In this document: in pieces, positions 21,815-32,649 of the stretch
Numbering within the stretch: position 1 is the first letter of the stretch
Layout: every line of letters starts with the position of its first letter
Source of the DNA: Nematostella vectensis
Taxonomy: Eukaryota; Cnidaria; Anthozoa; Actiniaria; Edwardsiidae
Reading direction: 5' to 3'
DNA: 64,000 nucleotides
NCBI RefSeq assembly: GCF_932526225.1
Contig: NC_064043.1
Coordinates: 13,142,085 to 13,206,084, forward strand
Position numbers and translations under genes: made by a program
Notes under the pieces: model-generated
What the model was told of the DNA's origin: nothing
The model's database searches: none
The model's input: the letters and a program-made list of their open reading frames with translations, nothing else

Positions 21815-22776
21815 CTAAAGAGTTTGGGAAATGCGAAGCGTCTAACAACCTTCGCATAATAAACCGGTATTCTGATAACATTTGTTTGTCAAAACCTTGC
21901 CGCCAAATCTTTGTAAGGATTAGTGCAAGAAGACTAAGGAAAGATGTGCGAAATTGTTTTTTCGGGTATAATGTAGAGAATCTTATTTGCATTGAAAGCC
22001 TAAACAATAGAAACATCCCAGAAAGAATAACTGCACATGCATATCAGTCACTGGTAGAGATTCAAGCAAGAACTTTAACACCATGCAACACCGCGCACTG
22101 CTCAACAACAATAGGGTTCATGTCAACAACCATTGTTATGTCGACAAGAATCTGAAGAGTTCTCAAGTGTAATACCAGTGGGAACACCTAAAAGCACACA
22201 GGGTGAATTTATACAGAAACCTTTTTGTTACTTGTTGTCATTATTGGCTCCTGACTTAATAGAGTCTTATTCCACTTTGTAACAATTTAATCTACTTTAG
22301 CCATGTACTCGCACAAGGTATCTAACATCACTAGATAATCTAGTTGACCCGAGGCGAGACTTTGAAAATGGCTGCTAAAATCCATGGAGGCACAAAAAAC
22401 AACAAACGCCCTACACTAGATGGGCTTTATGACACGCTCAGAAGGCTTGGAAGACAAGTGAGTTGGCCGACTATTTACTTTGGAATAGAAAAGTAACAAA
22501 TTGCATTATAAACAGAGAGCAAAAAAGAGAAGTAGGTAATTTTGAGAAGTCCCATTTATATAATAAGAAGCATAGCAGTGTATTATAGTGCAGGTGTGAT
22601 GGGCAAGAGGTCATACCAGGCTGCAAAGCTTGCTTCATCAATGATGCCTTCTTAGAAAAAAGGGGAGGGAAAACAGCAATGAAGTATATGGCAAATTGTC
22701 CAATACCAAAGCTTCTTATTTCTAACAACCTTGTGAAGGAAATCCGAAGTATTGACTTTATCTTTTAACTCTATAT
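21815..22776. other. Mostly no gene seen
   Basis: 21815-22150 may hold a decayed Harbinger N-terminus (minus strand). At 22369 an ATG opens a 30-residue frame ending at a GTGAGT donor-like site (22457), which could be a lone first exon, but nothing downstream supports it. Confidence 0.3.
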
Positions 22777-24295
22777 TTGCCTTCAGGGTATCGCATGCTA
22801 ATTTGTGGCTTTTACAATCCTCCAAAGCATGACTACCGTGACGAGGATCTAATGAGCTATTTAATTAGCTTTGTGGATTCTGTGTTGGACAAACACCCTG
22901 ACACTGTTGTGGTATGTGGCGGTGATCTCAATAGACTGGACCTACAAGAACTAAAGGCTTTGTCTGGTTGGGACGTTCTGGTTGATTTCCCCACGAGGGG
23001 CGATGCTATTCTTGACAATTGCTTGACCAACCGCCCGATTCTCTTTGGAAAAGCATATCCAGTTCACATGCTTATCAAAACAGACCACAATGGGTTTGCG
23101 CTGCCAGCAGGCCGTAAATTGAAGCCCATACGCAGGAAAGTGCAAGTGCACGATTGCAGGGAACACCGGAAACAGGCGCTGTACATGGAGTTTGCTGAGA
23201 CGGACTGGGGAGATGTTACTAAGGCAACAAATGTAAACGTAGCAGTGGGAGGATTGGAACAAAGAATTCGCACACTAATGGACAAGCACATGCCACTAAG
23301 ATCAGTACAAATGTCAACACAAGACCCTGCATGGATGATGCCGCTAGTCAAATCTCTGTTTTGGGCAAAGTCGAGAATAGCTCCTACTCCAAATAACGAA
23401 AAGCGCTTGAAGGTCATCAATCACAGGATTTCGGAGATAATTAGCCAGAACCGGAAGAATCCCTCTGACATATTAGGCAGTCGCGATTTGTGGGCGAGTG
23501 TCGATTCCAAATCTCAACGTCGCGTTTCCAATTCTACGGTCGCACTGGATAAGACATCTTTAGACGGCCTTAACGAGTATTTCGGGCGACTCTGCCGTGA
23601 CAACTATACGAAGCCGGTTGACTTAGAGATTGCAGAGGATGTGGAGGTGCCAGTAATATCTGAGAGGTTGGTATGGAGAACCCTTGAAAATTTGAAGAAA
23701 ACTGCAACGGGACCTTTCGAGATACCTCACTGGATATGGAGAGACTTTTCAGAAATTTTCGTACAAGTAATACACAAAATCTGGAATCTCTCTATCTACA
23801 CAGGAATGGCCCCTGTGATGGAAGAGAGCGAACATAAACCCTCTACCGAAGATGGACATCCCTAAGGAAGACAAGGATTATAGAGGGATTAACATCACAC
23901 CTGTCATCGCAAGGGCGTTTGAAAAGGTCGTATACGAAAACTTCGCCAGGGAACCCGTCGAGGCTAACCTTAGCCCCTCCCAGTTCGCTTACAGAAAAGG
24001 AGGGAACTGCACAAATGCTCTGATATCCATCCAACATCAAGTGTGCAAATACATGGATAATTCTGATTGCAAAGCTGTTAGGATCTTTACGATGGACTTT
24101 AGCAAAGCTTTTGACTGTGTTAAGCATGATCTTTTGTCGCATAAGCTGAAACAATTATCACTTAATCCGTACTTAGTCAATTGGTACCACAGCTTTCTTC
24201 ATAACAGGCAACAAAGAATTTCTTCTTATAATTATAGTTGTAGTTGGAAGTCCGTCAACAAAGGAACTACTCAAGAAAGCGTTAGTGTATATTCA
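22777..24295 (+). mobile_element. CR1/Rex-like LINE, truncated at both ends
   Basis: 22777-23865 is open for 362 residues: endonuclease end (VVVCGGDLNRLDL, ILDNCLTN, DHNGFALP) then the linker before the reverse transcriptase. 23852-24304, in another frame, carries [36 protein letters not shown] and HNRQQRI. The catalytic FADD/YADD box is missing because the element stops near 24295 and unrelated sequence follows. The frameshift near 23850 and the loss of the palm kill it. The 5' end has no endonuclease start. Confidence 0.75.
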
Positions 24296-24329
24296 TTCAG
24301 TTGATGAGTCATTCTCATCAGATATAGAT

Positions 24330-25893
24330 GAGATTATTTGTGGTTGTACAGAGACTTGCGTGAATTTCTGCCCAGATTAGCCAGATACTACTTGAAATCA
24401 AAATCCCGTAGCAGTGCCCTAAAATGGTTTGGGGAAACTGAGGGAACATTTCAAGTAGCATTTGGTGGAGATGGATGCCCTTTTGGAAAAAAATGAGGCT
24501 GCATGTTCATTTCTTGTAAGTTTTTTAATACAGGGAAGAGAGTTGCTTCAAGCAATGATAATTTTTTAGTCTTTGGAGGAAATTGTGAAGAGACATCCGT
24601 GGAGTTAAGAAACTACATCCAAGCTGCCCAGAAACAGATATCTGACCTGGAAGGGTAAGGTATATGAAATAGAAGGTTTCCATGTCTCTTTCCAATTTCC
24701 AGAGTTTCCAAATGACATGATTTTTTTAGCTATGCTTGGTGGTGAACTGTCAAATGCAGCTACTTATTTTTCTACCTTTGCTAATGCAAGTTCCTCTGAC
24801 TGCGGTGACCTTAGGCAATGATGAAATCTGTAAATGGCACCCCTGGGAATATGACCACCGAGTAGCTGTAGCTAAAAAAGTAGAAACCCTAAAAATTCCA
24901 CTGGAATCTTGGAAGCCACTAGCTAGCAAAACAAAACGTACAAAGGTGACTGAATTTATTGCCAAGGAGAAAAGCAGGCAAAAATTCCCTCCACTAATTG
25001 GAAAGTACATTGACATAGCTTATGATGAGCCTCTACATCTTAAAAACAATGCATGGCAGTATTATTTTAAAAATGTGTTAAAGAAATCACTAGGTAAATC
25101 AGTAATACTGCCATCCATTAAGTCATTTTTAGAAATCCCTGAAGACGTTTGTTTTGTTAGAGTAGTCAATGCCCTGCAATTTGAAGTTAAAGCCAAGCGC
25201 CTGGCAAAAAATGTAAAAAAAAAAAAATGGTTTGATAAAACACAGAGCAAAAAAACAAGATCTCCAGCGCATATTCACAGGCAAAGAGTCAAGATTTTCT
25301 GCCATCATTTCATGAGACTTACTAAACATTTAAATAGGGAGGAAGACACCCCTAAACAAAGGCAGACAGTTCTGTCCCTAGTATACATAGGGATATGGTT
25401 AAGGGATTGCTGCTATATTTTCAATAGATTTGAAGTAACAGAGGCAGATCTATTGAAACTAGAGAAAGATGCAATGGAGTTCTGTCATGCAGATAAAATG
25501 TTTCTTCCATACACAATAAGCCCTACGGTGTTGACCTTAGGGAATATCCTTCCAATGCATGCCAAGTCAGTGTATAGGCTTTATAATCAGGGTATGTTGA
25601 CTGTTACAATGGAAGCCTTGTACAGGTTGAGCCAAAACACATCATATAGGACAAGATGGCAAGACATATTTGGACATGAATTTGTCATGCTTGTTTGGCT
25701 CCTTGAGCCAACCAGCAATAGTGCGAGTAAGGAAGTGTACATTCCTGTCATAGGTGCCAGTTACTGCTACTGTGGCTTAGAGAATGCAGTTCCTACAGAC
25801 AACAGTTGTTGCTTTTGCAGTGATGGAATCATGTCACTAATCCACAGCAGTGTGAATGATAAAAAATACAAGGCACGCCTCTCTATTGGCTAA
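24330..25893 (+). pseudogene. Uncharacterised protein with Cys-rich tail, several frameshifts
   Basis: The open part is 24800-25893 (the ATG at 24736 begins in a shadow frame). Coherent similarity-like blocks upstream in other frames (LARYYLKSKSRSSALKWFG, FQVAFGGDGCPFGK, PNDMIFLAMLGGELSNAATY) suggest one 500-residue protein now broken at about 24490, 24655 and 24810. Notable blocks in the open part: WHPWEYDHRVAVAKKVE, EPLHLKNNAWQYYF and a C-terminal cluster YCYCG...CCFC that may bind zinc. I believe this family recurs in cnidarian genomes and may be transposon-borne, but I cannot name it. No membrane segment. Confidence 0.5.
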
Positions 25894-26439
25894 AATGTTG
25901 AATAAAACTTGCTAGCTAACCAAAAAATTTAAGTCTCAAGTCAGAATATTGTGTATGTTTACAAATTATTATGGTAAACATATTTTAAATAAGAAGCTAT
26001 ATAATCATTGAATATATATATGCATTATGTTATATCTAATTAGTTTGGCTCCCAGAGTAAGGACATTAGCCTTGCTCATACACACAAAGCAGTTTATGAT
26101 AAAACAGATTTGTGTTATTGTGGGCTAGAGAGTTGTGTAATATTGCCAACAGCCACACCCGCCACAATTGTAAATAAATCTGCTTTGATACCTAGTTCTT
26201 TATGGGAGATTGTGGCTCTATCTTAAAAGTCTATAAGCGGTTTCTCCTTTCTATAAGAGACTATAGGTTCATTAAAGATTCTAGCCGTATGAGGCTGAGA
26301 TCCGTGATAAGTTGCCAGTTTTTTATAAGAATCTTTAGAAGATTCTGTTTAGCCGGGTGGAACCTCATGACAAAATGTTTAGATTCGTTTATTAGATGCC
26401 ATGTTTGCCTCGAAACGCATTTTGCCTTTCCGTGAATTC
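25894..26439. other. Spacer with a second Cys-rich tail remnant
   Basis: 26092-26226 reads DKTDLCYCGLESCVILP then to a stop, echoing SYCYCGLENAVP at the end of the preceding pseudogene; possibly a decayed second copy. Otherwise nothing recognised. Confidence 0.3.
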
Positions 26440-27025
26440 AACACTCGCCGTTATGTATGTTGTGAAATCGCGTAACCGTATCTAGAATAAATTGTTGTTT
26501 CGGCTTAGAAGCTGGCAAGTGTGGAATTTGTTCTCAACGGATGTAGGCCATCTCCCTAGACACAAACCCTTCTTATAACTAAGAGGGTGGCAAGAGGAGA
26601 GAATGCATGTACTGAAAAGTTTCAGTTAACTATATCGTTCGCCATATAGGTTTGCAAATCTTGAACAAAAGCTTTGTAGAAGCTTTTCCGCCGTCTCCAG
26701 GTCGACAGCCGAGATGCTATCTTTTAAAAGTAGAAATAATGCTCGAGCAAAACAAAAAATGATGAGAATAATCTGGTAGAAATCCACGCAGGACTGGAAG
26801 GCCATGATAGAGAAAAAATGAACGTAGCTTGTTGGCCTTCCAGTGCTTAACGTGCTTTGAGATTGACCTTGGAAGCCTTTTGATCTCTAGAGTAGGTGTT
26901 TTTAGTTGCGATCGTTGATATATCACATTGACAAGTTTGCATATGCTAAAGATTTCCTTGGATAGACTGTGGTCGAACCATAACTTAAGTAACAATTTCT
27001 GCACTCCCAATATTACTCCGTTCAT
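26440..27025 (-). pseudogene. CACTA-like (DUF4218-type) transposase remnant, minus strand
   Basis: 27025-26717 is open for 102 residues with LLLKLWFDHSLSKEI, HWKANKLRSFFLYHGLPVL and FLPDY, the block that precedes the DUF4218 core in animal CACTA-like transposases. Continuing left in shifted frames: EKLLQSF then SRFANLYGERY and SVHAFSPLATL, ending with NSTLASF near 26510. At least three shifts and stops. Opposite in orientation to the CACTA piece at 10300, and the blocks differ enough to suggest a separate family. Confidence 0.5.
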
Positions 27026-27426
27026 GTAATCAATTCCACGGATGATATAATGGTTATAGGACTGAAAGCCAGCTGAAAACCTTGATTCTTTTTTAACGTA
27101 GTTTGCTTTTCCGGCTATCTGTGATTGTGATGCCTCTGCTACGTGCTTTATTGTAGTATGCCATGTCCTGTCATGGCCTTTTGGGTTGTCTACCTTGTAA
27201 GGAAACGTCTATACACTTCAACCCTTTTCAATTTCTTTTAGATTTCCCATTTGCGCCATCATATTGTACACTATTGCATACCAGGCAGCGAGCAGGTAAA
27301 TCGCAATCGTATTTGCTGAAAGGACTGTTTTGCAAAAAAAAACTTACTTCTTGAAGGAGACTCTAACTTTGTCCCAATTTGAAGCTTTTTCAGAGAAATA
27401 ATAAACGTTTGAAACACCCTATTATC
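27026..27426. other. No gene seen
   Basis: No coding or repeat signal recognised on either strand. Confidence 0.4.
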
Positions 27427-27932
27427 TCACCCACGAAACCGTTAAAGACCTGGAGCAAGATATGAAGGAACAAGGCGCACACATTATAGAGAAGATGAAA
27501 GAACTCGAGGCAAGAAGCGAAAGCGATCACGCTGACCTGCTCCACCTACGCACGCGTAGCATGCGCAATAACCTCTTGTTCTTTTATATCCCTGAACAAG
27601 ATGGTGAAAATCCTCATGAAGTCCTTATCAATATGATGAAGGTCAATATGAAGCTGCAAAATGTTGACTCCATTGAACTTGAAAGAGTTCACAGAATCGG
27701 CAAAAAGAACCCGACTTCATCAAGGCCATTGGTTGCTTCCAAGAGGGAATTTTCAAGAACACATGCCCTTAAACAAACTAAAATTGGAATCGCCGAGCAA
27801 TCCCCAAAGGAGATCACTAATGAAAGGAAAGTTCTCTACCCAATTATGAAACAAGCAAAGAAGGATGGCCACAAAGTCCATATGGTTTTAGGCAATCTCT
27901 TCATCAATGGCCAAAGATACTTCCCGAAATAA
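27427..27932 (+). pseudogene. L1-type ORF1 protein fragment
   Basis: About 165 residues ending at TAA 27930. N-terminal coiled coil (LEQDMKEQGAHIIEKMKELE), then an L1 ORF1p / Transposase_22 RRM-like block: RTRSMRNNLLFFYIPEQ, SIELERVHRIGK, PLVASKREFSRT, and a C-terminal KVHMVLGNLFINGQRY. ORF1p binds RNA and forms trimers. The true start would lie further upstream; the ATG at 27462 is internal to the coiled coil. A second ORF with reverse transcriptase does not follow, only a short endonuclease-like scrap at 28133. Confidence 0.65.
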
Positions 27933-28132
27933 ATCGTGAATCACAACAATGGAGTTCGAAACTTCTAAATTCATTCTTTATACAGTATATATGGTCGTTG
28001 TTACCGTTACCATTTTTTTAAGTGAATAAAGACGTATAAATAACATTACATTTTGCAATACCTGCTGCACAATTGATGAAAATCAAAGCAAGGTCATATG
28101 TCATTCAATCACATTAGCATCTAAATATGCTG

Positions 28133-28257
28133 AATCACGAATTTTCAATAATTGCATTAACTAAAACTTGGCTAAAAGATAATACGGACGAAAACTTTAA
28201 CAAAATGCCCCACCTCTGCCCGTTCCCCCACCCCCCGGCTTTACATTGATACATACA
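28133..28257 (+). pseudogene. Scrap of a LINE endonuclease start
   Basis: ATG CTG AAT... reads HEFSIIALTKTWLKDNTDEN, matching the xxIxxxTExWL block of APE endonucleases, then turns into low-complexity Pro/His sequence. Around 200 bp after the ORF1 stop, in the expected ORF2 position. Confidence 0.4.
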
Positions 28258-28476
28258 TTATCAAACGAGTTTTTGAAATTTTAAAGCATAGCTTGACAAT
28301 ATTGATAAGACTTTATCGTCGTTTTATATTTGAATCCAAAGGTATCTTCTCCAGTATCAATTCACATAGCCTTTTCTGTTGCTTGAAAAAATGTTCAAAT
28401 ATTGGCCTATCACATTGCACTACTAACAGTGATAAATTTTGGGGGTAGTTTGAATATTAAGAAGCGCTCCGCTAAT

Positions 28477-28982
28477 CCATTCAAGATGAAATGCAAAACT
28501 CAAAAAAATGATTTTTCAATAATTTGTCTTTAGACTTATATTTGTCTCCTGATTACAAAAATGTGTTTCTTTTTGAAATCGAACGAATATTAAATATTTT
28601 ATGGATTTTTCCTTATTTTTCTCGGCTTGACCCAGAAAAACACTACAAAATTTGAACCAAGTATCGCTACCTGCAGTGGAAAAATAAACAGCGCAGAAAC
28701 ACAACAACAACACAGGAGGCAACCAGGATCCATTCAAGATGAAATGCAATACTCAAAAAAATGATTTTTCAATAATTTGTCTATAGACTTAAATTTGTCT
28801 CCTGATTACAAAAATGTGTTTCTTTTTGAAATCGAACGAATATTAAATATTTTATGGATTTTTCCTTATTTTTCTCAGCTTGACCCAGAAAAACACTACA
28901 AAATTTGAACCAAGTATCGCTACCTGCAGTGGAAAAATAAACAGCGCAGAAACACAACAACAACACAGGAGGCAACCAGGAT
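28477..28982. repeat. 253-bp tandem direct duplication
   Basis: 28477-28729 and 28730-28982 are near-identical (a handful of substitutions). On the minus strand each copy contains a T-rich tract followed by CCACTGCAG and an open 60-70 codon frame, so it could be a duplicated exon; see the findings. Confidence 0.9.
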
Positions 28983-29291
28983 ATGTGCTCTCAATATTAT
29001 TTTAATCTCGGCTTAATCCAGTTAAAATAGAATATTTGACATATTTTCTCAAATATAGCCTCGCATCCATCATTTTGCACGATCGTCAAACCGACAAATT
29101 GAGGCCTTAAAAGTCGCATCTGGTACATCGCTCTATCAAAAATGGTCATTTTTCCTGAAAAGACAGTCACTTACTTGCCTAGAATCTGAAATAAAATTTT
29201 GGGGATAATAAAATCCGGAGCGCTGAGAGCGCAAAGAAGATACAACACTTCACAGGTAATTGACCTTCCAACTTGGGCTAACTATGACACC
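28983..29291. other. No gene seen
   Basis: AT-rich, nothing recognised. Confidence 0.4.
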
Positions 29292-29308
29292 AACTGCTGA
29301 ATTCGCAG

Positions 29309-29572
29309 GGAAATTTGGCTTTTGCAGAAGCTCACTCCTCGATACAATGCTGAAACCGAGAGTGCAGTTGTGAATGCTGTGCAGAGCCTTCACGGTTGTG
29401 GTGGCTTTCGTCAGATGCTTCACAGTGAAGAAAAGCCAGTCGATAATTCCCTCCTAGACGAGGTAATCAGCCTCAGAAAGGAAAACGAAGACCTGAAGGC
29501 TGAAGTGGAGCAATTGCAAGCATAATTGGACTGCTCCTCCACCAACAAGCAGCCTTGGCGACCTGGTAAGAT
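29309..29572 (+). CDS. Candidate exon: short coiled-coil ORF
   Basis: Follows a GAATTCGCAG acceptor-like site (29299-29308) and precedes a CTGGTAAGAT donor-like site (about 29563-29570). The frame through ATG 29322 encodes a 67-residue piece with a heptad-like EVISLRKENEDLKAEVEQLQ end but stops at 29523, before the donor, so either the donor is not used or the exon is broken. No homolog recognised. Confidence 0.25.
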
Positions 29573-29639
29573 TACCTCTATGTTTTAATGGCAAATCTAA
29601 AATCAATGACAAATTAACAACTTTTCTTCGCCACTATAG

Positions 29640-29766
29640 TTCCTAGTGCTGAAGTTTTCAAAGGCCTTCGTCACTGCTAATGAACATGTCACTTCACCTG
29701 TTGGCAGTGTACCCTGCCAAGAATATACAATCAGAGCAAACCTGGACCTAGGACCCGTCAATCAGG
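29640..29766 (+). CDS. Candidate exon, unrecognised
   Basis: Bounded by a TTCTTCGCCACTATAG acceptor-like site and a CAATCAGGTATTG donor-like site, open across its whole 126 bp in one frame (FLVLKFSKAF...NLDLGPVNQ). Together with the previous entry it hints at a small gene cut by the LINE that starts at about 29830. Weak evidence. Confidence 0.25.
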
Positions 29767-29829
29767 TATTGCTTTATTATTCATATTGACAGAAGGTTAA
29801 TATACATTGGTTAAAGGCGGATAAAGACC

Positions 29830-32045
29830 CCCCCACATAAAGTGTACCTCTATAACAAGATGGACCTTGCGGCCCTTAAGCGCGATGTGGCTAAATTGTC
29901 AGAAGATTTCACTCTTTGTTGCGAGGAAAGATCTTTGGAGGAAAATTGGTCCTTCTTTGAAGACCGGTTGAAATCTGCAGTGGAATCGCATATCCCATAC
30001 AGGTTCACAAAATCTAAAACATCTCTGCCTTGGATAACACAGTCAGTCAAACGTCAAATACGAAAGCGTGACCGCCTTCTATCTAAAGCATTGAAAAGTA
30101 ACAACAAAAACTCCCATGCTTGGCGCAATTATCGTCACCAGAGAAACCATGTAGTGAAATTACTCAAGGCAGCCCATAACCACTACTTGAATACAGTGAT
30201 TGGTGGAAGCCTGGGGTCAAATCCTAAAAAGTTTTGGAGCCATGTCAAGCACTCTAGGACAGAGAGTCGTGGTATTCCCACCTTGCGCCAAGGGAACTCA
30301 ATGTTTATTTCAGATAAGGACAAGGCAGAGGCATTGAACAAGTATTTTGAGAGTGTTTTCACTATGGACGATGGTGTCGTTCCCGACCTTGACCCTCCAA
30401 CATGTCCCAAAATTAGTGATATTACCATTACTCAGGCTGGCGTATTTAAACAGCTAGCTGGTTTGAATGTAAACAAAAGTAATGGTCCTGATGGCATCTC
30501 GCCTCGCGTGTTACGAGATCTGGCAAAGGAACTATCCGGTGTACTGTGCTTCATTTTTAATCAAAGCTATCAAGAGGGAACTTTGCCAAAAATCTGGCTA
30601 AACGCAATGGTCGTACCGGTGCACAAGAAGTCAGCCAAAGACCAACCACAAAATTACCGCCCAATTTCTCTTACATGCATCTGCTGTAAGATTATGGAGC
30701 ACATTGTTCTTAGCCACCTGAACAAGCATCTAGCAGCCAACAACATACTGTCTATCTTCCAGCATGGTTTTCGGCAAGCACTATCTTGTGAGACTCAGCT
30801 AGTCCTCACATTCCACGACTGGGCAACTACATTAAACCATCATGGCCAAGTGGATGCTTTACTATTAGATTACAGTAAAGCCTTCGATAAAGTGTCGCAC
30901 TCAAAGCTCCTCAAGAAGCTTTCTCATTATGGCATCGAGGGGAAGACACTAGCATGGATATCTGGCTTTTTGAGAAACAGGTCCCAGTACGTGGTAGTCA
31001 ATGGATCCCACTCTAGCAAAGTGCATGTAACATCAGGCGTTCCACAGGGCTCCGTTCTGGGACCAACTCTGTTCCTACTGTATATAAATGACATCTGTGA
31101 AGCATCGAAGTCCCAGGTCAGACTCTTCGCAGATGATACGATCATTTATCGTCCAATCTCTACAACGGATGACCATACAGCACTCCAAGAAGATCTAGAC
31201 GGTGTTTATAAATGGTCATCGGCATGGCAAATGGAATTTAATGTGACAAAATGTTACTTACTATCAGTAACGAAGAAGAGAAAACCATCAACATACGTGT
31301 ATACTGCAGACGCGAAGCCCTTTACTCAAGTGGCAGAACAAGACTATCTTGGAGTAAGATGCAATAAACAACTACGCTGGGGCCCCCACTGTTCCAAAAT
31401 AGCGACGAAGGCTAACAAAACCCTCGGCGCGATTAGAAGAACTTTGAAACCCTGCGAGCCCGCAGTAAAAGAACGTGCTTATTTATCGCTCGTACGACCA
31501 TCACTGGAATATGCCTCAGCGACATGGAGCCCTTATACAGACACAGACGTAAATAGATTAGAACAAGTACAAAAGAACGCAGCCAGATTTGTAACAAACA
31601 ACTATAGTTTCCAAGCTAGCTCCACAGAGCTTGTGAACCAACTAAAATGGGACACGCTTGAAACTAGAAGACTATTCCACCAGTCAGTTCTAATGTTTAA
31701 ATTCTATAACAACCTTGTGGCCTGCCCTCTCCCTACTTCTGTTTCTCAACCGTCATATAGAGTCACTAGGAGGCATAACCATAGTTTTTTGCAACTACAG
31801 TCTAATATTCTATCCTATAATTATTCCTTTTTTCCAAGAGCTATAAGAATCTGGAACTTACTTCCAAGTAACGTTATCAATCAAGTAACCCTAGAGGCAT
31901 TTAAATCAGCCGCTCTGCCGGCCATCAGGCAGCTAAAGGTGCCTTCGCACCTACGCCGGCTTTAAAGCTGACCAACCCTCCCATTACTAGCGTAAGCTAT
32001 ATATACATGTGTATAGGGAGTATTTATTTAAGTATTTAAGTTATA
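29830..32045 (+). mobile_element. CR1-like LINE with intact reverse transcriptase frame, 5'-truncated
   Basis: 5' end joins unrelated sequence at about 29830, so the APE endonuclease is gone. The 3' UTR ends in (ATTTAAGT)2-like sequence (TATTTAAGTATTTAAGT, 32020-32040). The same C-terminus and same tail type reappear at 43191-43445, so this is a small family in the window. Confidence 0.85.
29860..31965 (+). CDS. CR1-like reverse transcriptase (ORF2 C-terminal two thirds)
   Basis: 701 residues from the first ATG (the frame is open from 29842, upstream of it). Endonuclease-RT linker with W(S/T)FF and RKRDRLLSKA (about 1-140), reverse transcriptase (about 190-480) with NYRPISLTCICCKIMEHIV, DYSKAFDKVSHSKLL, SGVPQGSVLGPTLFLLYIND and catalytic FADDT, thumb (VRCNKQLRWG, LVRPSLEYASATWSPY) and a C-terminal FPRAIRIWNLLP block. 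No stop or shift throughout, which is unusual here and suggests recent arrival. It copies LINE RNA at the nicked target; without its endonuclease it cannot start that reaction itself. Confidence 0.88.
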   Translation: MDLAALKRDVAKLSEDFTLCCEERSLEENWSFFEDRLKSAVESHIPYRFTKSKTSLPWITQSVKRQIRKRDRLLSKALKSNNKNSHAWRNYRHQRNHVVKLLKAAHNHYLNTVIGGSLGSNPKKFWSHVKHSRTESRGIPTLRQGNSMFISDKDKAEALNKYFESVFTMDDGVVPDLDPPTCPKISDITITQAGVFKQLAGLNVNKSNGPDGISPRVLRDLAKELSGVLCFIFNQSYQEGTLPKIWLNAMVVPVHKKSAKDQPQNYRPISLTCICCKIMEHIVLSHLNKHLAANNILSIFQHGFRQALSCETQLVLTFHDWATTLNHHGQVDALLLDYSKAFDKVSHSKLLKKLSHYGIEGKTLAWISGFLRNRSQYVVVNGSHSSKVHVTSGVPQGSVLGPTLFLLYINDICEASKSQVRLFADDTIIYRPISTTDDHTALQEDLDGVYKWSSAWQMEFNVTKCYLLSVTKKRKPSTYVYTADAKPFTQVAEQDYLGVRCNKQLRWGPHCSKIATKANKTLGAIRRTLKPCEPAVKERAYLSLVRPSLEYASATWSPYTDTDVNRLEQVQKNAARFVTNNYSFQASSTELVNQLKWDTLETRRLFHQSVLMFKFYNNLVACPLPTSVSQPSYRVTRRHNHSFLQLQSNILSYNYSFFPRAIRIWNLLPSNVINQVTLEAFKSAALPAIRQLKVPSHLRRL

Positions 32046-32483
32046 ATTATACTTTGCAAATGCTTCTAGAAACAGTGGCTTTCAGAACCAGTTTCAAAAG
32101 GCAGTTAAAACAAAAATTCAACTATTATTAACACTAACGTGACAAATACTCAACCTTTTTAAAATACATTTTACAAGCGAACACCTGAGTGAATGTGGTG
32201 ACTTTACGTTTACGGGAAAAGGGGTTTGACAGTTACACTATTACTTTTATTTGGTAGTACATGCAAAACCAAGCTATTTGCGTATTATTATAGCTAAACT
32301 TGGCAAATTTGAGCCATATTGTACAAATTCCGCTTACGAGAGAAAATAGTGCAGAGTTTGGTATTAGAAAGGTTCTTAAATGGAGCTGTCAGCTTACTAG
32401 AGTGTTAACGGAAACTGCATATTTTCTTTCCAGAATCAGCAAACTCAGCGCAGGGATGAGATGTCAAACTGCTAGACACCAGC
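32046..32483. other. No gene seen
   Basis: Unannotated spacer between the LINE and gypsy element 2. Confidence 0.4.
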
Positions 32484-32624
32484 TGTAGTATTCGGTATAC
32501 CTGTGTAGCGCCCGCATTGCATGTTGGGGCACGTGTTTGTAACGGAGTTGAGTGAGTCACCATCTTGAAAAAAACGTTGCGTTTGTACATTCGATTTTCC
32601 CCCTCACTACGAGCGGATACTACA
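32484..32624 (+). repeat. Probable 5' LTR of gypsy element 2
   Basis: Bounded as TGTAGTATTC...GATACTACA, 141 bp, followed at once by TGGTGGCAGCG, which suits a primer-binding site. No second copy in the window, so the bounds are inferred from the TG...CA ends and from the gag start at 32650. Confidence 0.5.
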
Positions 32625-32649
32625 TGGTGGCAGCGTTTTAAAAGCAGAA

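Noticed and set aside
22369-22457. First exon starting MAAKIHGGTKNN
   Set aside because: Only a 30-codon frame and a GTGAGT; no downstream exon fits.
28516-28975. Pair of secreted peptides with a signal-like start (VLLLCFCAVYF)
   Set aside because: The hydrophobic part coincides with a pyrimidine tract and acceptor-like CTGCAG on that strand, so it is more likely intron than signal peptide; kept only as a finding about duplication.
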